In this document: positions 14,701 to 29,000 of the stretch, piece after piece | How the letters are laid out: every line of letters starts with the position of its first letter | Position numbering within the stretch: the first letter of the stretch is position 1 | Assembly (NCBI RefSeq): GCF_918797505.1 | Contig: NC_092793.1 | Location: 47,356,243-47,420,242, forward strand | Direction: 5' to 3' | Source: Bemisia tabaci | Lineage: Eukaryota; Arthropoda; Insecta; Hemiptera; Aleyrodidae | Length of the DNA: 64,000 nt | Program-made: the position numbers and the translations under genes | Notes under the pieces: generated by a model | What the model was told of the DNA's origin: nothing | Databases searched by the model: none | The model's input: the letters and a program-made list of their open reading frames with translations, nothing else

Positions 14701-17700
14701 ATGTTCATTTTCTTGATCAGTTCAAGACACCTTCGATATATCCTATCCAATAGTATCCTATACCATATTTCTACTGCTTTCTCTTCCAAGTTAACCCATT
14801 CACGTCATGGCATTTTCTTGCCCACTGTGCTAGCAGTACGAGCACCTGGGAGGGCAACAGAATTCTCTTGAATAATTTTGAGAACAAAAGCCGCGCGTTA
14901 CCTATCGGGCAATTCAACAATCATGATCAAAAAATTGCCCAACAACAACACCAGTTACCTCGTTTATAAACAATTGCAGTTATCCCAGGAGAGCTCTGAT
15001 GAATATTCGTCTGGGTTCACAAATATGTAAAACAAGTAAACTTCACTCAAAACACACATGCAAGAGGAAAAAACAAGATGGTATTATTTGGAGGAAAAAA
15101 ATAATCTAGACACTATGATTTTCACAGTCACATTCTGTGACTCAGAAATGAGAGACAAATCACTGCATAATAAAACATCTGAAAATTGGCTATAACTCTA
15201 AACTCATCTAAAAGGAATGTTTGCTGTGCTTATATTTGCGGCAAAATTCCGCAAAGCGCATTTTTTAATATTTAATGTATCTATGAGTGCGTACCTTTCC
15301 TTGCGCAATTGAAAAAGGTGACAAGAATGGGTTCTGGGAATGAGCTTTAGATTCTGGTAACTCCGCTTCTTTTTGCAATGCTGCAGCTGCCACCTTCATA
15401 CCACGACTTAACAGGTGTTGATGTATCAGTGTCAACAGTTGCTTTTCATTGTACTGAATTTTAGTTTGCGCAATAACATTGGCCTGAAAATTTGAATGAA
15501 GAAACTTGAAATGAGTCGAGTGATGGCAAAAAAAAAAATAAATAAATAAAAACTATTGGAGATTTTATTTTTAATTATATAGATAATTGGTGGTATGTAC
15601 CAATGACTGACAGCGGTGCTGTGTTCTAAAACGGATCCGTCAGAGGTGAAGGAAAAATTGGTAGTAGACCAACCACAGGGTCCTAGACCAGCCATCAGTG
15701 AATGGAGATTCCTTTGTTACATCTGCTGGAGGAGCATCTAACTTAAAATTCAATAATACTGTCAACAAATGTCTAATCTGAGGTAATAGTGTTCTAAAAT
15801 AAGGATAATAAAAGATGTATTTCTGTTATTGGATTCACAGATATAAGAAAGAAAACTCTAATGAACACACCCAACTAGTGTATCTTGTGGTATATATCTC
15901 CTTTTCTTCCTCACTACAGAACACAAGAAAAGTATGCCTAAAATTCTATTCATCACAAAAAAATCGAAATAGGAGGGGCAAGGGTGATAGAAATTTGTTA
16001 TTTCAACTGTTTTGTCAAACTTTGAAAATTAACTTAAATTGTACAGTCTAAACGTTGCAGAAAAAACCGTTCATGTATGTGCTAACCATTTTTACCAAGT
16101 ATCAACTTACTCCTGAGTTTATTACAGCTTATTGAATTGACTGATGTAGCGACAAAACAGGAAAAAACCTGATAAATTATCTGGAGAAATGTATGATAAT
16201 AGAAAATATTCCTTTCAAAACTTGGGCTAAGATGGAAATGGTGCCCCCAGAAATTTTTAGTTCTCTTTATGAGTTTATAATAAGGCATTAAGGTATTTCA
16301 AAAACATCTAGATATTCTACAAAAGGAGAAAAAAATGCATGCCCTGATACTTGAAAACCTGATTTAAGTGGCTTTGCTGAATATCATTGCGTAACCGAGG
16401 GATGTGATCAAGTCAGTGATAATGAACATTACCCTATGAATATTGGAGAGAGAAACTTCCATTTCTGAGCCATCTGGTTTTTTCCCACAAACTCGCTCTA
16501 AGAGGAACAAGGCATGCTGCTGGAACTTAACATGTTCTTGACGCTTTTCTTGCAAAATTGGATCTCGCATTAGTCCTAAAATAAAAAAAGATGACAAGGA
16601 TTACTTAAAGGTTCAAATGAAATGTTTCTTCAAGGCATTTTGACTACATTTTCTTTATTTTTAAAAATTTCATGATTTCATGTGTTTAAAGGCAAATACA
16701 CAACCTTTTTTAATATTTACTTGCTATACTCGAACGGTCATTTTCCAAGCAAGATCAGCAACAGCAGAATTGTGATTCAAAAGTTACAACTGATGGACAT
16801 GAAACACATGTTCCTCTACAAAATGAGACGTTAGGCTAGACACCACAGTTCTTTCCAAAGGCAAGAAGGAATTTGTTGGTCATTTTTCGGGAATTTACAT
16901 TTGCTAAATAGCATAAGAGCTAATTTTGTGCACTGTAAATTACATTTCAATAAGACATAGTAAATTCTATCAAAACAGGCTCTAACAACTTAAAATTGCT
17001 TTTTTCTGCGCCAAAACTTCAAAAATTCATATCTAAGAGAATTTTTGAGCTGGCGAGCTGTAATTTCATCAATGTTAGTACTTTGATCCACATGGAAAAC
17101 ATGCATGAAAAAAAATGTCAAGATCTGAGATGGTAGATTGCTTGGTTTGGATAAATTGGCATAAAATAATCCATTGAGGAGGAGAAACTGGTGAGCCTTT
17201 TCTCACAGAGATTCAGAAAGTTTTCGTTTTTCTCATTTTGAAATAATCTTTTTCCCAAAAATTTTCCATGCTGTGATCATTATTCAGTTCTTGGTGTGTG
17301 TGTGGTTTTTTTTTCTTTTTCTTTGTCTCATGAGACTGCATGAACATTGTTAGAATATGTACCCACTTGTTAATTCTCCACTGGTAAAAAGAGGTAGAAC
17401 GCTCAGTATCTGTCGCACAGTTTCACTCCTGGCGAGTCCCACAAGTGCTTGGCAAGCCAGACATCTAATACTATCTGCTTCTGTTAGAGGGGTTTTCACT
17501 GTCAAAAGTGATAGTAACAACTGAAATGAAAGAATAGGTTACTTATAAGTTTAATAAAAACCTATTTGTTTATATATGTATAAGAGAGAACATGTTTATC
17601 TTTAAAAGCAAAGTCATTAAAAAGTTTGTTCTGACAGTTTTTTTTCTGCGATGATTAAAAAGACGTACCAATAATTGAGCAAACGAATCTTAAGATAGAA

Positions 17701-20700
17701 CTTGCAGTCAAGTTAATTTCACACTAAATAAATTTTTTCACTTTCAGTATGCAAAATAGGGTGAATAAATACAAAACTTTGACCTTTGAAACGAAAATTG
17801 AGCCCTAAACTTAAAAATTATTCATGTTCTCCTTGTACTGGGAGAATAGCGCGGATCGCACGCCGGACAGCGGCTCAGCGAGGAGGAAATATTGTGACGT
17901 CATAGGTTAGATTTTGCTCTTGTTTCCCGTGTGAACCGCGGCCAGCCCTAGATTGATCAGCACTTTTCGTGAGATGCTATTGGCGTAAAGGGGCAGGACG
18001 CGCGGGACGTAGGAAGCGGCGGTGCACGGTGACGCGCGTTTTCCGGAAAATTTCTAAACTCAGTCGCTCATGTTCGCCGGGATGGGAAATGTCGCGATTC
18101 CGTGTAATGTCCAGGTGCACGTAAAATTCCATCCCTGAGTCCTCAAAGTGTTTTTCGGCGGTGTCGAATCAATCTCCGTAGACCTCTGGAATAGAGGATC
18201 AGCACACTAGAGTCGTCCGACCGTTGCCCTCGCCAAGTCACTGAGTGCGGTTCAACCCTTCCGTCAACGTTTTGAGTGAAAATTCGTCAGCAGCCTCCGC
18301 GAGACCCCCGGCATAGAGGATCAGCACATAAGAGTCGTCCGACCGTGCCCCCGCCAAGTCCTGGTGTGCAAGCTGTAGTTTTTGTCTGTTTTTAAGTTTC
18401 GGTTGTTTTGGAGAGTTTTTGGAAGTTTGGAAGATTTTGAAGAAGATTTAGTTGTGTTTTTCGGTTTCGTTGTTCTGGAATTTGATTCGTGTATTTTATC
18501 TATGATTATTAAATCAATCAATCATTTATTTAATCGATCAATTGTTGTCTTGTCATCATTCAACCATGTGAGCTATCCGTGGCTCCTAAAATTCGCGGAT
18601 TGGTGGAGACCTCGCCTTTTAGGCGCCCCCGAAATATTCACGCTCTTTACGCCCCCAGAGCGAACCCGTGTCAAGTGCGTTGCCGGGCGAGCTTTAGCCC
18701 TTTCACCTTATCAAGCCTTCAGACAAATATGCCGGGGGTCAATGCTAATAGTTGCCTAGTTTTATTGGTTAAAAATCTCTTTGGGCACTTCTAGGTACCA
18801 GATGCGCCCTTTTCAGCCGTTTGGGTCTCCGGATGTAACATGTACTATAGTGCATAACCTTTTGCCTTGTGGGTAATGACGCCATTCTGGTACACGCGGT
18901 AAAATTTGGATTTTGTTCTTCTCTGGTATTTGTAAAAATTTTTGTGAAATGTTTTGCTTTTAACATAAGATCCGCGCACGGATGTATTACCTAGTTAAAA
19001 TATTTCAGGGCCTCGTTACGCTGAAATGCTAATATCCGAGGCAGTACTTTCAGATCGAACTTGAAAATAGTCCGAACAGTCGCGTGATCTCTTCATTTTA
19101 GTGACGTATTACTGTGCTATTTTATGATTGGTTCATTTTCTTGGCGCAGCATCGTCAAATGTCAGCTGTTTGCGGCTTTGGGCTGAAGGTTTAAGGTTAA
19201 GTCAGAGAGTATAGAAGGTTAGAGGCCCGACTCAATGCTAGGTAATTGAACCAGAAGCGCTCGCAGCGCGCTCGCTGGCAACATACGCAACTCCTATTTT
19301 CTACTGTTTTCCAGTGACTTAGCGGCAGGTACATTGCTGCCGGACCACCTCCACGTGGGCAATTTTATATACATCGTCCGTCCGCAACTTTCGCTTGGCC
19401 GAGTCAGCTGTTTTATAGTTATGTTTTTCCAGTCCCCTTTTTGGATCTCTTTTTTAGTTCAGTTCTGTCTGCAACCTCATAAGATATAGGTGTATGAAAA
19501 CGTCCCTCACAGTGTTAAAGAAGCACCCTCCAACGCTTTGGCGTTGGAACTGCTTGTTTTATTATTAAATACTCTCTCTTGCAAGATACATTAGATACAC
19601 AAATGTGAACATAAGAATGAACTTACCATGATACCATTATTGACGCGGATGCACTCCCACACTTTCTCTAGCAACATTTTACTAGTGAGACCTCCAACAG
19701 ATGAGCGTCTTTTATGGGATCCTGTTGGGCTTTTTGAACCTGTCTGAAAACAAAATTATTGGATCAGTTTTTACTGCTATTGAATATTCCTTTTTCTTTT
19801 GATGGACCATTAAACAAGGTGCGAATTTAAGAATAATGGGCGTATTGTAATAATTTTGATTGGAATTGGTTCATAATTTGATCGTCTATCGAAACCGGCC
19901 GACGAGGAACAACTGTCTCTGGCTCATCCACTAACAAACCTAACTGCATGGGGAAAGTAATGGCTTGTATGTTGGTCTCAAATGAGCTAGAAATAGTAGC
20001 TTCAAATTGCAAAATGAAATCCAACTCAACATTTAATGCCATGAAAAAAGTTCAAGAGTACAGTTTTTAATTTTTGACTAGTTTTGATATATTGATATCA
20101 ATGGTTGATTGGAAACTAACTACATACCTGACTTTATTAAAAGATGATTTTTGGTGGAAAAATATCTTAATAAATGATCTAGAGACAGACACTTCAATTT
20201 TTCCAAAATAATCCATCTGACAGTTGAAAGGTGAAATACATACCCAAAATAAAAAGTCCAAAAGCTGAGCATCTACCTCCTAAAACAAACCATAATGACA
20301 TTTGCGACAAAATTCGAAAATCAAACTTACTCTATTCATGGGAGCACAGACACAGGTGATAAGGACATTGAGAGCAGCTTTTTGAACTTCAGGGTCAGCG
20401 ACAATCTCACCTTCTGCTGCACCTAAGATCACATTCAATCCTACATTGTTGGCTTCGTCTGGGGGCTCGATCACCTCACAAAGTTGAAGCATTACTTGTG
20501 GTATGGTTGCACAAATATTCAGAATATCTAGGATACTTCGAACTGTTTCAATTCTGTAAAAAAAGAGAGCAAAAACTTGAAGGACTCAGAACTAAGAAAG
20601 ACTTTTTAAGACCAAAATCTGGGACTATAAAGAAGTTTAGACTGGTAAAATTAAGGACTCCTAAAGCAAGCTCAAAGATGTAAAAGGAAATTTTAAGCCC

Positions 20701-21151
20701 CAATGGCCAAATTATGAAAGTTCCTTTTTCTTACTCTTATATGCTCTGCTGCTTGTGTGTATGGAGACAAAGGTGCTACAGTCAACTCTCGATAATTCGA
20801 AATTAAAGGAACCAGAGAAGTCCAATTGAAAATAGTTCCGACTTAGTAATCAAATAAGAAGGGTAGAGCTGAAGAAATTCTAATGAAAGAGATTTTAAAG
20901 AAATGAGAATCAAGATTAATTCACAAATTTGGTTAATCCTTATTTACGTAAAACATCAAATGAAAAGTGTCGGATATTGTAGCTGAGCGTCGTCCAGTGT
21001 GTGATGTGAGCCACTCAGACATCTTCTCGATGTTGACCTGCTAGAGATATAGAATTATAGATAGCTTTACATAAAATTTTCAACTATTGAGGTAAATTAT
21101 GAGCGCTTGGCTCTAAAAAATTCGAATTATCAAGGGAGGGAAAACAACGGT

Positions 21152-21193
<42 letters not shown>

Positions 21194-22957
21194 ATTATGG
21201 TATTCTTGAGGGATCAGCACTAATTTTTGCACAAGTAGGAGTTTTAAATTACTGCCAGTTGACTGTACATATCAAATTCATAACATATTCTTAGCAACTA
21301 ACCTGCCCGGATAGTTCCACTCAGAAGCAAACATGATGACGCGTAATAACAAAGTTATGGCACCATAATCATATAGTTTGTCCACAGGCTCCCACTTGGA
21401 TTTGAATGGTAGCAATTCCAAAACAGTTTCAATTTGTTCAGCAACACTTTCAGGCGTTGCTTTGCAGACCTGTTACAGAAACGCATGACTGATTATAAAA
21501 AGGTAAATTTACTTAATGATTAACAAATAATTGGTACATATAAGCCATACAGCCATGGCACAAGTTAAACGGCAAAATTGTTGAAACAAACGGGAACTTT
21601 GACAAAAATTTACAAAAATGTGTCCAACTACTTATGTTCAAATCTGGATGAATATATACTCCTGGAAAATGTAATAACAGCCATCTATCATTATTCTGTG
21701 AGCTCCTTAGTAAAATCGTAAAAAAAGAAGGGAAATTCTAAAAGACAATTAATCAGGTATTGATCAGTGGCAATATTGTAAAACTCCATCTTTCATTGTC
21801 TTCTGGATCTTCTTACTTTAAAACAATTTTTTTTTTTAAAGTGAGCAAGATCAGTAACGGCTGAAGAGCTTGTGGGTTCATTTGAGTCAGATTATCATAC
21901 AGACATTCACTGATCTTTGTTATTCTCTCAGCATCTCTAGTTGCTGGTGACTAGAATAAACGCCCACAAGCTTGAGGATTGTAACATTTTTTGAGAATGT
22001 GACTGTTTTTCATGCTGCTAGTTAAGAAAAAATGTTTATCATTGACGTTCATTCCTTTGTTTATTCATTGGACTTTATTCTGCAATTCGGAACTACAATT
22101 TCTAACTCAGTTTAGAAACAACATATGTACTATTAGTTTTCCTATGTGTGTGTTTTTATGAATGAGCAAAATATTGTAGTTCCTTATTGCAAAATGAAGT
22201 ACAATAATAAGTCTCACATAAGAAAGAGAAAACTGTTGGCGACTACAAATTTTATAAATTGAACGACCAGATTACTTTTCCACTTCAGGACAAACAATTT
22301 GACTCACCTTGAATGTAGGCATTTCAGAGTTAGACTGGAGTTGCTGAACTTTCAGGAAAAGGTGCGCCTCCAGGTAGCGTTTTAAGGCAACACAGACATG
22401 ACGAATAACTTGCCGGGATGAGGATTCTTCATCCTCGTTCAATAAATCATTATCAGGGTCAACCAGTAATTTAACTGTGCTCATCTGAAAAAAGAGGATT
22501 CAAATGTTTAATAAATAAAAAATTTGGGAACAATATACTCTGGAAAATAATTATGCAACACTGGCCTTCTGCCATAACTTGGATACCTCCTGATAATAAA
22601 CAAGTTTTATCATGGGTAGAAGATCATTTGTAGGACCACTTCAAAATTTCTGCTCAAACCTTCATAATGGGTCTATTGTACACTAAAAATACAACAAATT
22701 AAGTAGAAATTTCAAGAATAAAATCGCTCAAAAATCACACTAAGTACATTATAAGAGTTTATAAGCCAAGCCTTAACACAACCAGGCCCGCCACATCCCA
22801 TCTCAGGCCCTGGTACCACTTTTAAGGTCCGGGCCCCAAGCACAGAGGGGGGGGGGGGTCCGAGGGGCATCCCCCGGGAAATTTTAGAATTTATACGACT
22901 AATCGGACGCATTTTGAAGCTTCCATACAGAATTTTTCCATCAATTTCTGCGGAATA

Positions 22958-23011
<54 letters not shown>

Positions 23012-26000
23012 CTTTCAGCACAAAATACTTGGGAATTGTTGCATTCAAAACATCTGGAAAATTTTTATTTTTTTTGGGGGGGGGGGGGCATATGATACTA
23101 CTTTCAGTTCTATGAGGGCCAGGCCCCCCTGGACTCCCCCTTTTTTTTGTCTATGGCAAGGGAGTTGAGTCATGAGCCATTGAAGTCGAGGATGCCCAGA
23201 CTGGAGACTCTTAGCATCTGACGACGGAAGAAAATGAAACACAGTTACTATAAAAATCCCTCTGTATTGAAAATCTTGAAAATAGATAGAAATTTTCCAA
23301 GAAGTATACTTCTTTGAAAATTTAAGAAGAATTCTACAGTGCCCCAGCGTGTTTCTGAAAATCTATTCACCTTTTGCGAAATTTTAAGGGGAAATTTTTC
23401 ACTTTTTCTTATGAAACAAGGGTTGCATGTGAATTCGTAGTGGTTTTTAACGGGTAACACGGGCCCCCTCCGGGGCCCGCGCCCCAGTACCAGGGACCCA
23501 GTATCCCCCCCTTGTGGCGGACCTGAACACAACGCACAATTAAGAAATCCGTTTTGAGCACATTTTTTCATCATAGAGCACATAGAGCCGTAATGCAAGT
23601 GGGAGAGCTGGGGCCACTTTTAAGCATTTTTCAGGTCCTGAATTCCAAGACTCCTGTGTGACGCCGGGTCACTTTTTTGATACATGATCGATTGTTTGCG
23701 ATACACGGGTATCCGGCCATCTGACGTAAACAAAGAAGATAGGAATCACCATTCATACGCATTCCACGCTGCCATTTTGGATTAAACATGTATCGAAAAA
23801 GTGACCCGAACTCGGCGCACATGGGGCTCGGAACTCGTCAAGCAGAACATGGCGCCAGCTCTCCCATTTACATTACGACTCTATGTTCTTTATGTTTTTC
23901 ACTGGCAATATGGTGAAGTACCTTTGGTACTTGGTTGTATGGTTTCTTTGCCGCAAAAATGGAGCGCCAATAAAACCCTAGGACACATGGCACATGGGTA
24001 AAATCAATAAATAATGTATAAACAGGGTTAGGATTTAGTGATCCAATTTTTCACATCAACAGTCAAAGTTGAGATGAACAACCATTCTCTTTTCATTTTC
24101 GCCTCAAATCAAATGTTTAGCAGTTTCTTTGTCTTGAGTATGTGGTCCTGAATTCATTCAAGAGTTAGAAGTTCACCATTTATTTAGTATTATAGCCTTT
24201 TGACCTCTCAAGCTTTACCGATATGATCTCATGTAGTTCGAGGTTTCTTTGGCCCAAACCAAGTGATTACACATCTGATGTGTGTCTTATGGCTCTTCAA
24301 ATTCGCAGTTTAGAACTAAATCAGAAACTACAGTTACTTAATCCAGTTCTGCTCTCTTGTTCAATGTTTGTCATAAGTGTTTGTTCGTGTCTGTTCTTTA
24401 TAAGTGACCACTGTAGTGCATATACACAGTTATGCTATCGGTACAGGTATTATTTCTTGTTTTCTACAGTCAGGACTTTCTCTTAAGCGCAATAATTTAC
24501 CAAAGAAATTCACCTAGTTGCGTAAATAATTTGGTGTATAGATATTCTGTTAATGTCTCCTTGCGGTGATGCAAAGTTTCTGAGATCTGTCATAAGTGGA
24601 TTTTGCATTTAGACGGTCACTCTTGTCTGATAAAATTACTGCTCTACTTAGCAGCTTCAAATTTATACTTTGATCTCTGATTCATCACTAAATGACACTC
24701 GTGCGGTGTCATTTATCTTTAATCAGTTCAAAGCTATTTCGACAATGAATCATCAAAGGTCCGATCGAAGAAGGAATTTTCTGGTGAGTGCTGTGGCTGA
24801 ACCGACATCTCAACTCAACTTTCAAAAGCATCAACTCATATAAATTTATCAGGAAGTGGTAATGGTAAGTGGAAATCATGGTAGTGCTCGCTTCTTTCAT
24901 AAGCAAATTGTGCGCTCAAAATTTCAAAATCTACTCACCTGCATGTATATTTGAAGAGGAATACGACATGATATGTAGCAGGCTACACTTCATCTATGAA
25001 TAATACATAAATTTGTCTTGAGAGCATTCTTAGGAAACTTCCACAATTTTTAGTTTTGTTCCTGAGAGAAAATTTTGAGATGACTATTCAAAATAGATCC
25101 GAGTAAAATATCAAGATCTGATGAGTAATGATCCATTACAATTATTGATACTAAAATTCAGAAACTTCAAGTACTGTAGGTACTTACAACATTGTAGAGA
25201 TCACATAGGCCATTGTGACGATCAAACTCATTTAAAATGGTCAAGAATAGGAATGAAAAGCCGAAAAACATGGTTGCATGACACCTCCCAGAATCATGCC
25301 GATATTTCAACAGCCAAAGGTTGTAACTGTAGGAAAAAGAAAACCAGTGTAAAAATACTGAAAAAAAAAAAAACTTACCAACAATGCACATAAAAATTCA
25401 ATTTTAAGGAGGGTTTCGATACAGGGTTTGGAGGAGGACCAAGTCTAGAGATAAGTATCATCGCATGAGTTACAAAATCAAGAGGGGAACCTGGGGTAAT
25501 CTCTGAATCTCATTATGGGAAAACTGATACTGATGAGCATAAAAATATTGATAATCACACTGGTTAATCATTGCTAAAATAATAAAAGTAAAAGGTAGAA
25601 ATTGAAGGCTAAAGGTTGTAACTGCAGAACATTTTACTTTTTAGGTACATTTCATGACTCTTTCACTACATAGTTGTGAATTTCCTGCCGTTCTTAGGTG
25701 TAAAAAATTGCTCACAGCCCTGTGAGGAGTATCTGAGTTAGCCCTTAGCCCAAACTTGTCCATATATGACTTGATTTGTTAGCACAGCCTTGGAAAAAGT
25801 GAACGTGGAAAAGTAAATTTACACTGGAAGAAGGCGATTGTTTTGGTAGTATTTTTCCAACTTCCCCATAAAAAGTATGATGAGCATCCTCAAAAACATT
25901 AAACTACTGAGAAATCAACGCATTTTTGACTGTGATTCTTTCCTTTCATGTGGTAGTTTGGTTTCCGCATAAAATAATACTTCACTTAACTTCATGTTTT

Positions 26001-29000
26001 TTGTGCTTTGCGTTTTTCTTGATATAGGCAATTGAAAACGTACAAAATAAATGCTCTTCATGGCTGTTTTTTGTCTTTTCTGAGAAAGTGAAGTGTGCAT
26101 GCCAAGAATCCCATTTTTTTATCATCGTTACATGAGTTCTTATTCAGGTGGTCTTAGTTTCTGATTCTGGCAACATTAGCTCGGATTTCTGGATACAGCA
26201 AGCTAAAAAATACCTACATAGTGGTAAGTTAACACCTGGCTAAAATACCAAAGTAAAACTTATTCACAGTAATAGAGAGGTACAGGGTTGAAGATTCAAA
26301 TATTCATACGGTCACTGAAAACTGAAGAAAAAGAGAGCATATATAGTTCAAGACAAAAGGCAGGGTCATAATTGAGGTAATTACCTGACCAAATCTAATA
26401 AAACGTCATTGGGCAATAAGCAAACTCGCTCCATCGAATCCTCACAGTAGGCCAAATAATAGAAACAAACAGAGGCTCCTATGGCACTGAGACTGGGTCT
26501 TCGAATCTCAAGCAGGTGCTGAAAAATACAATGTGCATATCTTAGCATTAACCCTCTGAAGGAAATATTAATTTTACTTTAAAATCCTAGGATTTCAATA
26601 GGCATTAGTGGCATTATGTGAACATGTGGAGGTACTGCTAATGGTGCTGTAGAATGTGAGGCAAGAAGTCCAGGGGGGTAATTTTGACCCCATATTGGAT
26701 TGTCAATAAGACGCGGGAAAATACGGTGTTTTAAAGTTTCAAACTTCAAAGTTGTTTTCGGAGGAAAAAACGGCTCATGAAAAAAGATCTGAAAAAATAC
26801 TGCGTGATCAGGACACAATGCAGTTTCTTAAGATGCAAGAATTAGGAACAAGTTAACAAGCTTATTGGTTTATTAACAGAAGAAAGCTTATCAATTTAAA
26901 AAAAAAAAAACCAAATTTAACAAACCAAAGGCTGATTATCCATTTGCTTTTTACATGATCTATCTTTAGAAGTGTGTTGGTCAACTTGTACATTCAGGTG
27001 GTCCTTAAAATTATTTTCAAAACAACTTTTGAGTAAATAAAGAGAACCATACCTGAACACCACCGACTCCAATGAATTCTACTGCAAACTTTTTGTGACA
27101 CAATAGCGCAGCAAGATATTTGAGAGCTTCAAATGAAACACGTGTATACTCAGATTCATGAGGATTTACCATGCCTAAGATGAGGTCCAAGGCATGCTTC
27201 TCAAAAATGTAGACCAGATTCTGAAACATCAGGAAATAATTTTTTTCTTTCAGGAGAAAAGGATGGATTACGGAAAGTGTAAAATCATCAGCCTTCATTC
27301 AATGTTATTAAACATTTAAGGTAAAATTTGCGACTGTTTACTGAACAGTCCACTATGAATAGTGGATTTTCCCAGTCTTGAATCATCTGTGTTCTAGGTA
27401 ATAAATTCAAAATAAAACCACAATAAAAGAAGGATACAGAAGAGGTGGTGGCTAGAGGAATAACAAAGCTTAAAAACTCCAAGTAAGTCACAGTTATGCT
27501 GAAAGTTTGTTGCTAAATCTAAATTGTTGAACAATTTAATTCTATAAAATAAGAAATACATTTTAAATGTATACAGACTGCACTTTGTAATGATGCGAAT
27601 TTAAGTTTGAACATTATAAAGAGAAAGAAGAAAAAAATTCAACATTAATCATAGAAACAAACTGTTTAAAGTCTGTTTCCTGCATGCTGAAAGACAGAAT
27701 ATCTTACCTCCTGATATTCTGCCATGGATGTTAGGTATTTTAGAATAAAAATCTCCTTCGTTGCTAGAGAGAGAGGGTTCACTTTCCACAAGCCTAGGAC
27801 AAACGGCTCATTATCTTGCCAAGAAACTTTAGTGAAATCGCTCATTTCAAAAGGACTTGTTGACTTTGAGCTGGTTGATCTTCTACCTATAAAATAAAGA
27901 GTTTCAGTTTGATAATCAAATTCAAAGAAACAAATGACAGTATAGAAAATTCATGTAAAGGTGTTAACTTTTCACTATGGTGACAGGTGAAACAAATCAA
28001 AATTCCCTACTTTATTGATTTCATATTACATTCTAATGATTGATGTAATAATTTAGATTGGTACGTTCATTGTCTGTAAATCTAACGTTACAGCACTGAT
28101 TTTCCATCAAAACTTTAACAAAGAAGAAGCTTGACATGCAAGCACAGTGAGGGGTACACCGTTGAATAGTTGTTTCTCAGTTATAAGATGGAGAGAAATG
28201 GCGGATGTCTTAAAACTCTCCATTATTACTCAGACTCACTTTTACTTAGTGCTTTTAAATTAGAAAATAAAAGAACTGGCTTCGCTGATTCAATTTCGAG
28301 ATCATTTAAGGATTCCTGGCCATAGAAAGAGACTTCAATGATACCAGAGAACACGAGAAGTCGAAGGGGGAAAAAATCCTATTACCTGAGCTAGACGCTT
28401 TTCTTGAAAAAGAATTTGCTTTACTGGGAGACTTATTGGTTTGTAGGGAATTTTCTTCCAAGGGAGGTTTCTTAGAATGTTGACGAGAGCTCCTTGCTAA
28501 AAAATAAAACAATGAACAAAAAATTAATGATGTAAAAGTTTGCTCAAAACTGAGGTACGTAGATAGGATAATGCTTCCTCTATTGTATAAATATAAAGTT
28601 TTGAAATGTTGCCAAGTTTGGTCTCTGATCATCCAACAAAAATCACTGAATGACAGATAGCTAAGGTTACAGAAGGGATATCCCTTGACCAAAAACAAAA
28701 TCACAAACTTTCGAAGGCTTCTCAAGGAGTTTCGCCGAATTGCTCAAATACTTTTCAAGATGTACAAGATTATTTTAAAGGCCTCACCAAGTACATGATG
28801 CCCTAACCATTTTAACGGGCAATTCAGAGGTCTCTTTGAGAAAAAAAAAACTATCAAATTCACTAACAGTCCAGAACGATAGACAAGATAATGTAAAATT
28901 TAAGGACTTGCAAGTACATTTTGATAGGTCTGATTCCAGATAAGTCAAAAATTTGACGAAGTTGGATTTTTTTCAAACCCGCCATTTGTCCTCTTTGAAC

